A DNA stretch of 64,000 nt, from positions 62,001 to 126,000 of the forward strand of contig NZ_ATWY01000006.1 of the NCBI RefSeq assembly GCF_000421405.1, read 5' to 3'. The DNA comes from Butyrivibrio sp. NC2007 (GTDB lineage Bacteria; Bacillota; Clostridia; Lachnospirales; Lachnospiraceae). How positions within the stretch are numbered: the first letter of the stretch is position 1; every line of letters starts with the position of its first letter. Of this stretch, positions 8,865 to 17,506 are shown piece after piece. A program made the translations under genes and the position numbers. Below the pieces are notes generated by a model, which was given only the letters and a program-made list of their open reading frames with translations, did not search any database and was not told where the DNA came from.

Positions 8865-9941
8865 TTAGTTGCTAATTCTATAATATTCCTTGTACCACTT
8901 GGCAAAAGACCTAAGTCCGTCCCTTAAGGGCGTATCTGGCTTAAACCCAAAGTCTTCCTGAAGCGCTGTGACATCAGCGTAGGTTACTTCCACATCTCCG
9001 GGCTGCATAGGAACAAGTTCCTTGTGTGATTCAAAGTCATAATCCTGAGGCAGAACTCCTGCTGCCACCAGTTCTTGCTGAAGTATATCCACAAAATCAA
9101 GAAGGTTTACAGGATCATTATTTCCGATGTTGTAGACCTTGTATCTGACACCATTCTCGTTCTCTGCCGGTGCTACCTGCATCACACTGATAACACCCTG
9201 GACTATATCATCTACAAAAGTAAAGTCTCTCTTGCAATTGCCATAGTTGAATATCTTAATAGTCTCACCCTTTATAAGCTTATTAGTGAATCCAAAGTAA
9301 GCCATATCCGGACGTCCTGCCGGTCCATAAACTGTAAAGAACCTAAGGCCTGTCGATGGAATACCATACAGCTTACTATATGCATGAGCCAGCAATTCAT
9401 TAGACTTTTTAGTTGCAGCATAAAGAGATACCGGATTATCAACCTTGTCCTCAACGCTGTAAGGGATCTTTTTGTTACTGCCATAGACGCTTGAACTGGA
9501 AGCATACACAAGATGCTGAACTCCGGCATTTCCATCATCATAGGAATGACGACACGCTTCCAGAATATTGTAGAATCCAATTATATTAGACTCAATGTAT
9601 GCATCGGGATTCTCAATAGAGTACCTGACACCTGCCTGGGCTGCCAGATTCACAACCACCTCAGGCTTAAACTCAGAAAACACTCTGTCCACCAGATCTC
9701 TGTCAGCAATGTTTCCTCTGACAAGTTCAAACTGATCATCATACTGAGCTGCCTCAGCAATCCTGTCGAGCCTGTACTCCTTGATCCAGACATCATAGTA
9801 GTCATTCATGTTATCAATTCCCATCACCTTACATTCCGGGAATCTCTTAACCAATTCGCATACCAGATTAGCTCCAATAAATCCCGCTGCTCCGGTCACA
9901 AGTATTCTTCTGCCATTTAAATCAATATTACTTTTCAACAT
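8865..9941 (-). CDS. NAD-dependent sugar epimerase, UDP-glucuronate 4-epimerase type
   Basis: 358 residues, an extended short-chain dehydrogenase. The NAD-binding GAAGFIG motif is at 17-23, the catalytic Ser within YASSSSVYG near 149-150, and YxxxK at Tyr174/Lys178 (YAATK). Length and the motif string NDYYD, AAQAGVRYSIENP and FFTVYGPAGRPDMA match the GalE-like LpsL/Cap1J UDP-glucuronate 4-epimerases that make UDP-galacturonate; a plain UDP-glucose 4-epimerase is less likely. A good GGAGGATTTGAT-ATG start is present. It supplies an activated sugar in the cytoplasm and is the only nucleotide-sugar epimerase in the window, so most donors must come from elsewhere in the genome. Confidence 0.88.
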   Translation of the reverse strand: MLKSNIDLNGRRILVTGAAGFIGANLVCELVKRFPECKVMGIDNMNDYYDVWIKEYRLDRIAEAAQYDDQFELVRGNIADRDLVDRVFSEFKPEVVVNLAAQAGVRYSIENPDAYIESNIIGFYNILEACRHSYDDGNAGVQHLVYASSSSVYGSNKKIPYSVEDKVDNPVSLYAATKKSNELLAHAYSKLYGIPSTGLRFFTVYGPAGRPDMAYFGFTNKLIKGETIKIFNYGNCKRDFTFVDDIVQGVISVMQVAPAENENGVRYKVYNIGNNDPVNLLDFVDILQQELVAAGVLPQDYDFESHKELVPMQPGDVEVTYADVTALQEDFGFKPDTPLRDGLRSFAKWYKEYYRISN

Positions 9942-9959
9942 ATCAAATCCTCCATGCTT

Positions 9960-10592
9960 CTACTTTCTTTTAGAGCCATCACCTTTTTCACTTGTCTTTC
10001 TAATCCTGCCAATAACCGAGGCCCAAAATACTATAACTTTGTTTTTATCTTCAATCTTTTCAGAAATATTATATAGTTGGGATGCTTCTTCCGTAAGAGA
10101 ATCAAATCTATCATCAAGCATATAATAGGCTTTATTAAGCTCCGGCCTTATAGCATCTGCGGTTTCTAAAAACTGTTCATCAGACATTTTAACTGTATCA
10201 ACAGCCTGGTAATAAGGCAATCCTCTAACACTTCTTGATAAGAAAAACAGGATGATACCATATTCCATATCAGAAAGCTTAAATAAATCAGAACAAAAAA
10301 ATTCATTATATATTTGCTGGTAAAATGCTTCCTGACATGGGTTATCCCTTGCAATCAAATGAACATATTCTTGCATAAACCCGAAATATTTAGCACCGAT
10401 TATCATAGTCTTTTCTTCGAGCTCGGAGGAAACTGCCTCTTTATCAAAGCTAAAATGAGAATTCTCGATTATCTGTTGTAATACCAAATAGTCTTTCTCG
10501 TTTCTTGCACTCAAAAGTTTTTTATACAGAAAGACATAAGCGTCCACGATACTTCTTTCTGTAGTAAAAGCATCTTCTATAGTCTTACGCAT
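9960..10592 (-). CDS. Helical protein of unknown function, third gene of nitrilase cassette
   Basis: 210 residues, rich in helix-forming residues, with no membrane segment and a basic C-terminal tail (RIRKTSEKGDGSKRK). I do not recognise a family. It starts inside the end of the winged-helix gene (16-base overlap) behind a strong AGGAGGT site, so it is co-translated with it. Codon use is richer in A/T than in the sugar genes on either side. It may form a complex with the winged-helix or nitrilase protein. No active-site motif could be picked out. Confidence 0.75.
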   Translation of the reverse strand: MRKTIEDAFTTERSIVDAYVFLYKKLLSARNEKDYLVLQQIIENSHFSFDKEAVSSELEEKTMIIGAKYFGFMQEYVHLIARDNPCQEAFYQQIYNEFFCSDLFKLSDMEYGIILFFLSRSVRGLPYYQAVDTVKMSDEQFLETADAIRPELNKAYYMLDDRFDSLTEEASQLYNISEKIEDKNKVIVFWASVIGRIRKTSEKGDGSKRK

Positions 10593-11368
10593 TTTGTATT
10601 TACCTCCTCACTGTCATTTATAAATCTCGGTTCAAAATTAAAACGAACTTTTTGCTCGTTCTTATTGGTAGTACCAAAAGCTCCATTCAACGCCAAATCA
10701 CGAAACTCATTGTTTTCAATTTTAACATCATAAACAAGATCCATTTTTTGAAGGTTTAAAGCGCTTTCCAAATCCCCCCTGTCAAGATACTCAGTAACTC
10801 GTTCTTTGTTATCTTCAATCTTCTTCTCATTTGATTTTAATAATCCAAAATAGCGTATTCCATTATCTGTAAGTTTATAAACCTTATATCTGCCAACTCT
10901 ACTAGATGTAACATAATCTGTGCTTAATATCTTCTTCATGCATTCAGTCATTGTTGATTCCTGCATGTCTAAATCTCTGCTCATATCCGTGTGATTGCTT
11001 GACCGCTTCTTGCCTAGATACAATATAACCTCATCAAAATGTTTGATATTAGAATATGCCTCACTGGCATCATTCCATACATACTCATCTCTCTTTTTTT
11101 CATATTCGGAATGACTGTATGCCAATATTGCACCTCGGAGCTGGCCAATTTTATATATAGTCCTCAATATCTCAGAGTCTAATATTTTCCTCTCAAACTG
11201 CTTTAAAACAGCATTGCCAAATTTCAGACTCTGTCCTAAAGACTTGGAATCTCCTTGTGCGTCTTCAAATAAAATATTTAAGTTATTGTCAATATAATCG
11301 CTGATTCCATCAAACTTACTTGCCGCATATTCTTCGCACATATCAAAATCCGGCTTATACCATTTCAT
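10577..11368 (-). CDS. Winged helix-turn-helix protein, second gene of nitrilase cassette
   Basis: 263 residues. An N-terminal helical part (1-105) precedes a probable winged-helix domain (about 110-175): FDEVILYLGKK, then MSRDLDMQESTMTECMKKIL as the recognition helices and VGRYKVYKLTDNGIRYF as the wing with a typical MarR/ArsR-like ending. A charged tail follows. It lies 24 bases after the nitrilase gene and overlaps the next gene, so the three form one unit. It could bind the 11-bp repeats at 12950-12982 before the cassette promoter; this is inference. The exact family is not recognised. Confidence 0.7.
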   Translation of the reverse strand: MKWYKPDFDMCEEYAASKFDGISDYIDNNLNILFEDAQGDSKSLGQSLKFGNAVLKQFERKILDSEILRTIYKIGQLRGAILAYSHSEYEKKRDEYVWNDASEAYSNIKHFDEVILYLGKKRSSNHTDMSRDLDMQESTMTECMKKILSTDYVTSSRVGRYKVYKLTDNGIRYFGLLKSNEKKIEDNKERVTEYLDRGDLESALNLQKMDLVYDVKIENNEFRDLALNGAFGTTNKNEQKVRFNFEPRFINDSEEVNTKCVRL

Positions 11369-11392
11369 CGTATCATCTCCATTCTGTATTCT

Positions 11393-12883
11393 TTATAAAT
11401 CTTTATATTCCAGCTTCTGCTCACATTTTGATTCATAAACTGTTTGTTTGTATACCGGTTGTTTTAGTGGTATCTTGACCACAAAAATACACGCTTTAAC
11501 TCCATCACATTTCCCATGGCAATCACCTCCTGCAAATATTTCCATTGTATTTCTTCCTGATTTGGAATATGCTCCACAACACTTGTTGAAGTTGTTGGCA
11601 GCACCACAACAATTCCCCCACATTATCGTAGTATCTGTATTAAGGTACTCCATGATTTTGTTCAAAAAATCCTGTTCACCAGGTGTATAAGAAGGCACCA
11701 GTAACAAAGACACTCCCAAGCATCTACAAAGGATTTCACTCCACCCAGACTCACTATCTGCTAAAAACTCAGAACAAATAAGTGTAGAAATCCTATGCAC
11801 ATTAGGAATGTGAATTATAATATTCTCCTTTTCCTCATAATCTCTAAGCGCTTCCTGAATATGTTCTTTCGTATTTGAATAAGGGATATATTTGTATTGA
11901 ATTCCCATTACACTCCCATCACTGTGAGTAATAGTAATTCCATTCTCTCTATTAGCCCAAACACTAGGCCATAGCGTGATAGATGGAGCAACAACGCCTT
12001 TCCTGATCTGTTCCTGGCAAAGCTTCGAAATCCACTCTACATTTTGAGGATTACTGCCATCAAAACGTGACGTTCCAAGAGTCTCAGGCATGAAGATTAT
12101 ATCTACCCCCTCACTGCATGCCAGCCTCCAGTCATCAATTATTCTCTCATTAACAAAAGAGATGACTTCATCCTTAAGTATTATTTCCTCCGCACTAATG
12201 TTATAACCTCTTTTATTTTGTATCACTTTGTTAGTATCGAATGCTTTGCGATCAATAACAGGGGCAAACGCCACAACAACATTATCATTTCCTTTGTCAA
12301 GGATTGCCTCGTCTGAAACAATGATATTCTTAATAGTTCTGGTTCCATCCCATCTAAAATAGCTATAATTTGTAAGCATTCCGTTTAACTCATAAAATGA
12401 ATCACGATTAGCTAATCTCTTAGGTCTTTCGGGATCCATAACATCATATACAGTTCGAATAGGGAATTTAGGATTAATCCATATTTTTGTCTCACGAAAA
12501 TTAGAATTCAGGGCACCAACTTCAATATAGGTTGTATCATTAACAGAACAGAGTTCCCACAAGGAAATCATCCCAACAGCCTTCGAAGGTTTTAAATAGG
12601 TAAACTTATCATCCAGCCATTTAGCTATTGTATATGCCTTTATAAATCTTGATTGTTCATTAGAATATTTTAGATTATTTACAGTCCCTTCCAAAAAGGC
12701 ATTAAATTCAGTGAGGTTGCCATTCCACCTGCTATCTAAAAGAGTCTCATAACTCTCCTCTTCTTCCTCGAAATTCTCCAATGAAAACAAATCTGTAAAG
12801 TGATCATCTCCAAATTCATATAGAATACTCAGAGCAATCGACAACAGATTTACGCAACCCCTAACTTCAACTCCTACACCCAT
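11393..12883 (-). CDS. Nitrilase-superfamily hydrolase with unknown N-terminal domain
   Basis: 496 residues. From about residue 201 (VVVAFAPVID) the protein follows the carbon-nitrogen hydrolase pattern with all three catalytic residues: Glu267 (IIFMPETLG), Lys331 (GIQYKYIPYS) and Cys370 (STLICSEFLAD), followed by a VPSYTPGEQDF strand. The first 200 residues match nothing I know. The tail has clustered cysteines (GNCCGAANNFNKCCGAYS and GGDCHGKCDG) that may bind metal. Family members cleave nitriles or amides or transfer amide groups. The partners here (winged-helix and helical proteins) are not the usual glutaminase or biotinidase contexts. Nitrilase domains also occur in some defence reverse transcriptases (DRT1/UG1), but no reverse transcriptase is present. 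Substrate unknown. Confidence 0.75.
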   Translation of the reverse strand: MGVGVEVRGCVNLLSIALSILYEFGDDHFTDLFSLENFEEEEESYETLLDSRWNGNLTEFNAFLEGTVNNLKYSNEQSRFIKAYTIAKWLDDKFTYLKPSKAVGMISLWELCSVNDTTYIEVGALNSNFRETKIWINPKFPIRTVYDVMDPERPKRLANRDSFYELNGMLTNYSYFRWDGTRTIKNIIVSDEAILDKGNDNVVVAFAPVIDRKAFDTNKVIQNKRGYNISAEEIILKDEVISFVNERIIDDWRLACSEGVDIIFMPETLGTSRFDGSNPQNVEWISKLCQEQIRKGVVAPSITLWPSVWANRENGITITHSDGSVMGIQYKYIPYSNTKEHIQEALRDYEEKENIIIHIPNVHRISTLICSEFLADSESGWSEILCRCLGVSLLLVPSYTPGEQDFLNKIMEYLNTDTTIMWGNCCGAANNFNKCCGAYSKSGRNTMEIFAGGDCHGKCDGVKACIFVVKIPLKQPVYKQTVYESKCEQKLEYKDL

Positions 12884-12919
12884 GTTTACACATCCCTTTG
12901 TACCATCATAGTATCATCT

Positions 12920-12948
12920 ATTATACATATCAGCAAGCAACGCTTCAA
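12920..12948 (-). promoter_or_regulatory. Sigma-A type promoter of the nitrilase cassette
   Basis: On the minus strand TTGAAG (12943-12948) and TATAAT (12920-12925) are separated by exactly 17 bases, close to the vegetative consensus. The start codon of the nitrilase gene is about 37 bases from the -10 box, giving a short leader with an AAGGGATG ribosome site. It lies just after the terminator of the upstream unit. Confidence 0.75.
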
Positions 12949-12949
12949 G

Positions 12950-12982
12950 TTTAATTCAATTTTAATTCCATTTTAATTCAAT
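12950..12982 (-). repeat. Three tandem 11-bp iterons abutting the -35 box
   Basis: Plus-strand units TTTAATTCAAT, TTTAATTCCAT, TTTAATTCAAT occupy 12950-12960, 12961-12971 and 12972-12982, directly upstream of the -35 box at 12943-12948. An 11-bp period puts each copy on the same DNA face, as for OmpR/PhoB-type response regulators; a binding role is inferred. Confidence 0.7.
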
Positions 12983-13017
12983 TTTTACCGTTGTGACAAA
13001 ACATAATCCCCACATAC

Positions 13018-13062
13018 AAAAAACAACTCCAAAGCATCCTTATGGCTTGCCTTAGAGTTGTT
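13018..13062 (-). terminator. Rho-independent terminator after the 13074-14630 gene
   Basis: Arms at 13022-13036 and 13048-13062 pair over 15 positions (AACAACTCTAAGGCA with TGCTTTGGAGTTGTT on the minus strand, two G-T pairs), with an 11-base loop and a following run of six T. It starts 12 bases past the DUF6056 stop codon and ends the long unit coming from the right. Confidence 0.88.
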
Positions 13063-13073
13063 AAAAATCCTTG

Positions 13074-14630
13074 CTACCTCTCGAATACATACGGTTCCGA
13101 TTCATAGGTAACACTATCCTTCTGATAGAACAGCCTCGTTCCCTCAATCCAATCGGATGCATCATATGGATAAAGAGAATTTGGATTGACTCCCAAAGGC
13201 ATAACCAGTACATCACTATCCTCTGACATCAACCTGTTTGTATTCTCTTCCATCTGATATCCGTAATACGCTGCCGTACCATTTTTCAAGTTATCAATAG
13301 CCGTTGTTGTGAGATAATGCTGTCCCTTATCCGTCATCATCTCGGTTCTTATTCCAAATAAGCAGATAATTACAGCAACAACAGCAACCAATCCACCAAC
13401 CAAAGGCGAATACACTCTGAATCCCTTCTGATATAGCCATCCCAGGCAGTATACCACGTCAAACACCATAAGCAGTGCCATGTTGAAATATACTACATTC
13501 TCAGTCCTAGCCATTCCTGTAGCAGCTACGAACACAACGTGCATATCATTTGAAGTGCTCTCTACTGCCAGCATCGGGCAATACATGGCGGCGATCAGAC
13601 AGTAGCTTGCAAACACCACAAGGGCAGGCATGCCAAAAGAAAACCGAAGTTCTTTATCACCAAGCCTATGAAACTCTCTCCATGCTATAACTCCGACTCC
13701 CAACAGTACAGCCAACAGCTCCAGGGAGAACTTATCAGCAATATCCATGGCACATACTTTAAAAGCCTCTACCACTATATCCACAGCATTCAGATGCCCG
13801 ATATCGGCTCCCATTGTGCCGCCTCTGGCTCTGTTTCCGGGAGATAGCATATTCACCATAAATCCGGCCGCATAGGCAATCAGCATTGGGAGAAAAGCCA
13901 GGAAACGATCAACCTTATGCCCCTTTTCCCCGAGCACCATAATTGCAACTCCGAGAATGAACATAACAAGCATTCCTGTAAGCGTCGTCACATTGTTTGA
14001 TCCCGCAGCAATAACTCCTAAAAGACATAGCAATACCGTTAATACAATCTTAGCAAATGGTTTTCTTTCATCCCTGCTTTTGCCAAATACGTACAGGGCT
14101 ACCATGGAAACAAAGAACACCATCAGGGAATTCATGTAGGTGTAATGAACTGCACCGTTAAACCATGTGAATGCTTCTGCTATACCTATGACTCTCTCTG
14201 CCGATATCAGATATGCCAGAAGTGCTATGCTTACAGCACCAGGAAAAGACATCTTCCAAAGCCTTTTAAATACCACAAGCCCCAGAACAATATAAGCACC
14301 AAGCATTGACAAGGTCATTATCATTCCTGTCAGGTGGTATAGCCTGATGTTCCACACTGCAGGCTGAAGAGCCATCAGAAAACATGATGTGTATGTCCCC
14401 TGCCATTCCTTGTAGACAGCAACAGAAGACTTAAGGGCCGCACCAATCGTCCTGATAACAGAATGCGTGCTCAAATACACCATTCTCGTATCTGTACCGT
14501 AACTAAAATCGTCAGCCCACGGATATGCATATTTTGAAACATATATGAAAGGTACCAGTAACGCAATTGTAATCACAGCCAGCACAATTGCAGTTACCGT
14601 CATTGCCTTATCCTTTTTTCTCATCCCCAT
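13074..14630 (-). CDS. DUF6056-type multi-pass membrane protein (GT-C-like), paralogue of 5840-7411
   Basis: 518 residues with 10-11 hydrophobic segments. An acidic pair sits in the first outer loop (YAYPWADDFSYGTDTRMVYL); EAFTWFNGAVHYTYM and MLSPGNRARGGT are the other landmark motifs. A soluble outer tail of about 80 residues follows the last helix. ATG at 14630 or the in-frame ATG two codons later could start it; the latter has a GGGG before it. It is the last gene before the terminator and follows the initiating transferase by 9 bases. It is likely a GT-C-type transferase acting outside the membrane on lipid-linked or polymerised glycan, but the reaction is unproven. Confidence 0.7.
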   Translation of the reverse strand: MGMRKKDKAMTVTAIVLAVITIALLVPFIYVSKYAYPWADDFSYGTDTRMVYLSTHSVIRTIGAALKSSVAVYKEWQGTYTSCFLMALQPAVWNIRLYHLTGMIMTLSMLGAYIVLGLVVFKRLWKMSFPGAVSIALLAYLISAERVIGIAEAFTWFNGAVHYTYMNSLMVFFVSMVALYVFGKSRDERKPFAKIVLTVLLCLLGVIAAGSNNVTTLTGMLVMFILGVAIMVLGEKGHKVDRFLAFLPMLIAYAAGFMVNMLSPGNRARGGTMGADIGHLNAVDIVVEAFKVCAMDIADKFSLELLAVLLGVGVIAWREFHRLGDKELRFSFGMPALVVFASYCLIAAMYCPMLAVESTSNDMHVVFVAATGMARTENVVYFNMALLMVFDVVYCLGWLYQKGFRVYSPLVGGLVAVVAVIICLFGIRTEMMTDKGQHYLTTTAIDNLKNGTAAYYGYQMEENTNRLMSEDSDVLVMPLGVNPNSLYPYDASDWIEGTRLFYQKDSVTYESEPYVFER

Positions 14631-14639
14631 TTAGCGCTA

Positions 14640-16067
14640 TTACTTCGCACCCTTTCCAAAGAGTACAACTCCAACAGTCTGCAGAAGTATCTTAAAGTCC
14701 TCAGTCAGACTCCAGTTATCAATATACTTAAGGTCAAGTCTTACCACTTCATCAAAGTCCTGAATATCACTTCGTCCGCTTATCTGCCAGAGTCCTGTAA
14801 GACCCGGAGTCATGGAAAGACGTCTTCTGTAATGTTCATTGTACTGCTCAAATTCAGCCTCTGTCGGTGGTCTTGTGCCAACAAGGCTCATGTCTCCCTT
14901 AAGAACATTAAGGAACTGGGGGAACTCATCCAGACTGGTCTTTCTGATAAAAGCACCAACCTTGGTTACTCTTGGATCATTCTCCATCTTGAACATGAGA
15001 CCGTTCATCTCATTCTGTGCCTCAAGTTCCTTCTTGCGCTCCTCGGCATCTATATACATGGATCTGAACTTGTAGATCTTAAATCTTCTTCCATTCTTGC
15101 CAACTCTCACCTGGGAAAAGAAAACCGGGCCGGGTGAGTCTATCTTGATGGCCGGCGCAAGGAAAAGAGTAATAATCCCTGTAAGCACTAACCCTACAGC
15201 GCCACCGATAATGTCAATAAAGCGCTTAATAAACAGCCTCTTGTAGCTGGCTTTGTTCATGTTATAGGACAGTACAGAATAGTCAAGGAAATCTCCGACC
15301 TCCGTAACAGCTTTTCCAACGCTCGGCAGCTCGAGACAGTAATGTGTGTTTACGCCCATTTCCTCAAATCCCAGGATTATATCCTGCATTTTGCTCTGAG
15401 GAATATTCGGTGTATTGATAAAGACCTCATCAAACGGATCAGTTATCAGTCTTGAAGTAATGTCCTGAATGCCATAGTGAACATGGACATCTCCAACCAT
15501 CCATTTCTCATCAGACTCTCCCTTGTCGCAGTCAGCGCAATATGCTCTTACGACCTTATATCCTACACCGGAGCCCCTCTCTACCAGCTTCTTAACAGTT
15601 TTCTCCATGAGAGCCTTCTCAGATATGACCACGACTCTCTGTACATTCTTCTCACTGCTGATATGCCTTCTGAGGAACTCTTTGAATAACACTCTCGCCA
15701 CATAAGTCAAAAGAATGTCCATCCAGATAAAGTTTCCGACAACAAATCTGGACAGGATATTTGTCCACTGTAGGAAGAACACAACCACCAAAGATCCGAC
15801 AAGCATCACGGCTGTAGCTCTGATGACTGCAAATAACTCCTTGACATATCCTCTGATTATGAAATCCCTGTTCCAGTCTGCAAGGAACGTAAAGATAACG
15901 CAAAACAGGAGAAATACGACACACACCATGTAGTGCAGCGTCCTATCTCCCCAGTCTCTTCTGGTGTTGTATCTGAACCATGTGGCAATCATATATGACA
16001 CAAGAATACAGGCCATATCTATGATCCAGATCGCATAGGTTTGTAATGTCTTATACTTTCTATTCAT
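14640..16067 (-). CDS. Initiating polyprenyl-phosphate sugar-phosphotransferase (PHPT)
   Basis: 475 residues from the ATG at 16067, which overlaps the previous stop as ATGA; a longer reading to 16178 would run back into that gene and is not needed. Four N-terminal membrane helices lead into a Rossmann-like CoA_binding_3-type domain (about 140-260), then a further helix and the catalytic core (about 285-475) with KFRSMYIDAEERKKEL, KTSLDEFPQFLNVLKGDMSLVGTRPP and TPGLTGLWQISGRSDI, the hallmarks of the WbaP/EpsL/CpsE family. It transfers a sugar phosphate from a UDP-sugar to undecaprenyl phosphate at the inner membrane face and so starts each repeat unit. The first sugar cannot be named from sequence. 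Confidence 0.93.
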   Translation of the reverse strand: MNRKYKTLQTYAIWIIDMACILVSYMIATWFRYNTRRDWGDRTLHYMVCVVFLLFCVIFTFLADWNRDFIIRGYVKELFAVIRATAVMLVGSLVVVFFLQWTNILSRFVVGNFIWMDILLTYVARVLFKEFLRRHISSEKNVQRVVVISEKALMEKTVKKLVERGSGVGYKVVRAYCADCDKGESDEKWMVGDVHVHYGIQDITSRLITDPFDEVFINTPNIPQSKMQDIILGFEEMGVNTHYCLELPSVGKAVTEVGDFLDYSVLSYNMNKASYKRLFIKRFIDIIGGAVGLVLTGIITLFLAPAIKIDSPGPVFFSQVRVGKNGRRFKIYKFRSMYIDAEERKKELEAQNEMNGLMFKMENDPRVTKVGAFIRKTSLDEFPQFLNVLKGDMSLVGTRPPTEAEFEQYNEHYRRRLSMTPGLTGLWQISGRSDIQDFDEVVRLDLKYIDNWSLTEDFKILLQTVGVVLFGKGAK

Positions 16068-17506
16068 ACCTTTTTCCCGGATAAATAATCTATGGTTAAA
16101 TACCATATAAACTTGATATTCGTGATAAAATATCTGCTGATAAGTCTCTTGGGATCCTGAAACAGCCTGTACAGCCACTCAAATCCAATCTTTTGAATCC
16201 ATAACGGTGCTCTCTTGATTGTTCCTGCATGGAAATCAAATCCGGCACCAACCCCCATCATAACGCCGTGTATCTTTCCCTCGTGAGCCTTCATCCACTT
16301 TTCCTGTTTTGGTGCCCCCAGTCCGATCCACACAATGTCAGCATCTGCTGCATTGATCCTCTCAATATCTTCCCGGTCCTCTTCAGGTGTAAGCTCCCTA
16401 AAAGGCGGTGAATATAAGCCTTTGATCACTATTCCGGGATACTTAGTCTCAAGACTTTCTTTAAGGGCATCCAGTGTTTCCTGCTTTGCTCCGTAGAAAT
16501 AATGAGATATCTGCCCCTTTTTGGAATCCCTGAACATATGCTCCATGAAATCCGGTCCGGCAACCCTTTGTGCACCAACGATCCCACTTTTCCTTTGAAG
16601 CATGGCTATGGGATTTCCATCAGGAAACACGTATGCAGCGTCATTTAATATATCTGCATATTCCTTGTTTTCACGCCCCATGACAGAAGTATGTACATTT
16701 GAAAAACATATATACTGCCCGGATAATTCCCTGATATGCCTGATAACATGAAGCACCGCTTCTTCAGTCTTTGCAATGGAATACTTAATGCCAAACAGTG
16801 AAAACTTCTCTTTTCTGATAAAGGCAGGAATCGTGGAATATCCGTTCACATCCGTGACAATTCCGGGTTTTACCGTATAATCCAAGGCAGATATACTGCA
16901 AAAAGTCCTGATCCCTATGCGTTCCGTTTCTCTTATTATTTTCTCAAGACTATCCTCCGGTACACCTCTGGTCATAATAAATACTTCATCATATTGACCA
17001 TCTGAGATCCGCTTCTGAAGCTCCTTGCCCTCAGGATATGGATACTCAAGTTTAAGAACTTTTCTCGCTTCACGCACACCATATTTACGTATATGATGTC
17101 TTCTGTATAGCATTCTTAATACATAACCAATAATGACGCTCAGTACAAAAAACAACGCCATAACCACTCTGGATGAATCATTACTGATTCTTACTGCGTA
17201 ATGATATACAAGTGAGAGTGTCATCAGTATAAATCTGCTCTTAAACACTGTGGCAAAGTTTTCCACCGGATCCTGGACAAATATGGATGGCTTACCATTG
17301 TCATAAAGCAGATAAACAATGACATGAAAAATGCACATAGTAACTACAACTGAAATGTAACCCCCATTAAAGTATAGAAATGAATGACCTACATCTCTGC
17401 CATATCGCATCAAAAGAGCTATAGCCATCGCCATGACTATAGCAATTTCATCAATTATGAAAACCCTTATAATCGGGTAATTAGACCTGTTCTTCATTCG
17501 TTCCAT
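16064..17506 (-). CDS. PHPT-type membrane scaffold fused to WecG/TagA/CpsF glycosyltransferase
   Basis: 480 residues in two parts. Residues 1-about 230 copy the non-catalytic half of an initiating transferase: four membrane helices and a Rossmann-like domain (DEVFIMTRGVPEDSLEKII, compare DEVFINTPNIPQSKMQDII in the next gene). Instead of the PHPT catalytic core, residues from about 235 form a WecG/TagA/CpsF (GT26) domain: SNVHTSVMGRENKEY, DGNPIAML, ADIVWIGLGAPKQEKWM and GVGAGFDFHAGTIKRAP. GT26 enzymes add the second sugar to undecaprenyl-linked primer (for example ManNAc). Fusion to the primer-enzyme scaffold and the ATGA overlap with the real PHPT suggest the two sit side by side and hand over the primer. 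Confidence 0.88.
   Translation of the reverse strand: MERMKNRSNYPIIRVFIIDEIAIVMAMAIALLMRYGRDVGHSFLYFNGGYISVVVTMCIFHVIVYLLYDNGKPSIFVQDPVENFATVFKSRFILMTLSLVYHYAVRISNDSSRVVMALFFVLSVIIGYVLRMLYRRHHIRKYGVREARKVLKLEYPYPEGKELQKRISDGQYDEVFIMTRGVPEDSLEKIIRETERIGIRTFCSISALDYTVKPGIVTDVNGYSTIPAFIRKEKFSLFGIKYSIAKTEEAVLHVIRHIRELSGQYICFSNVHTSVMGRENKEYADILNDAAYVFPDGNPIAMLQRKSGIVGAQRVAGPDFMEHMFRDSKKGQISHYFYGAKQETLDALKESLETKYPGIVIKGLYSPPFRELTPEEDREDIERINAADADIVWIGLGAPKQEKWMKAHEGKIHGVMMGVGAGFDFHAGTIKRAPLWIQKIGFEWLYRLFQDPKRLISRYFITNIKFIWYLTIDYLSGKKV

Noticed and set aside
9960-12883. Nitrilase cassette as a complete DRT1-type defence system
   Set aside because: No reverse transcriptase domain is present in any of the three proteins.
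12950-12982. Iterons considered as a CRISPR or plasmid origin
   Set aside because: Units are directly adjacent with no spacers, only three copies, no cas or rep gene; the promoter position explains them better.
16068-16178. Longer N-terminus for the initiating transferase
   Set aside because: It would overlap the WecG-fusion gene by over 100 bases and precede the true membrane start; ATG 16067 overlaps the stop as ATGA.
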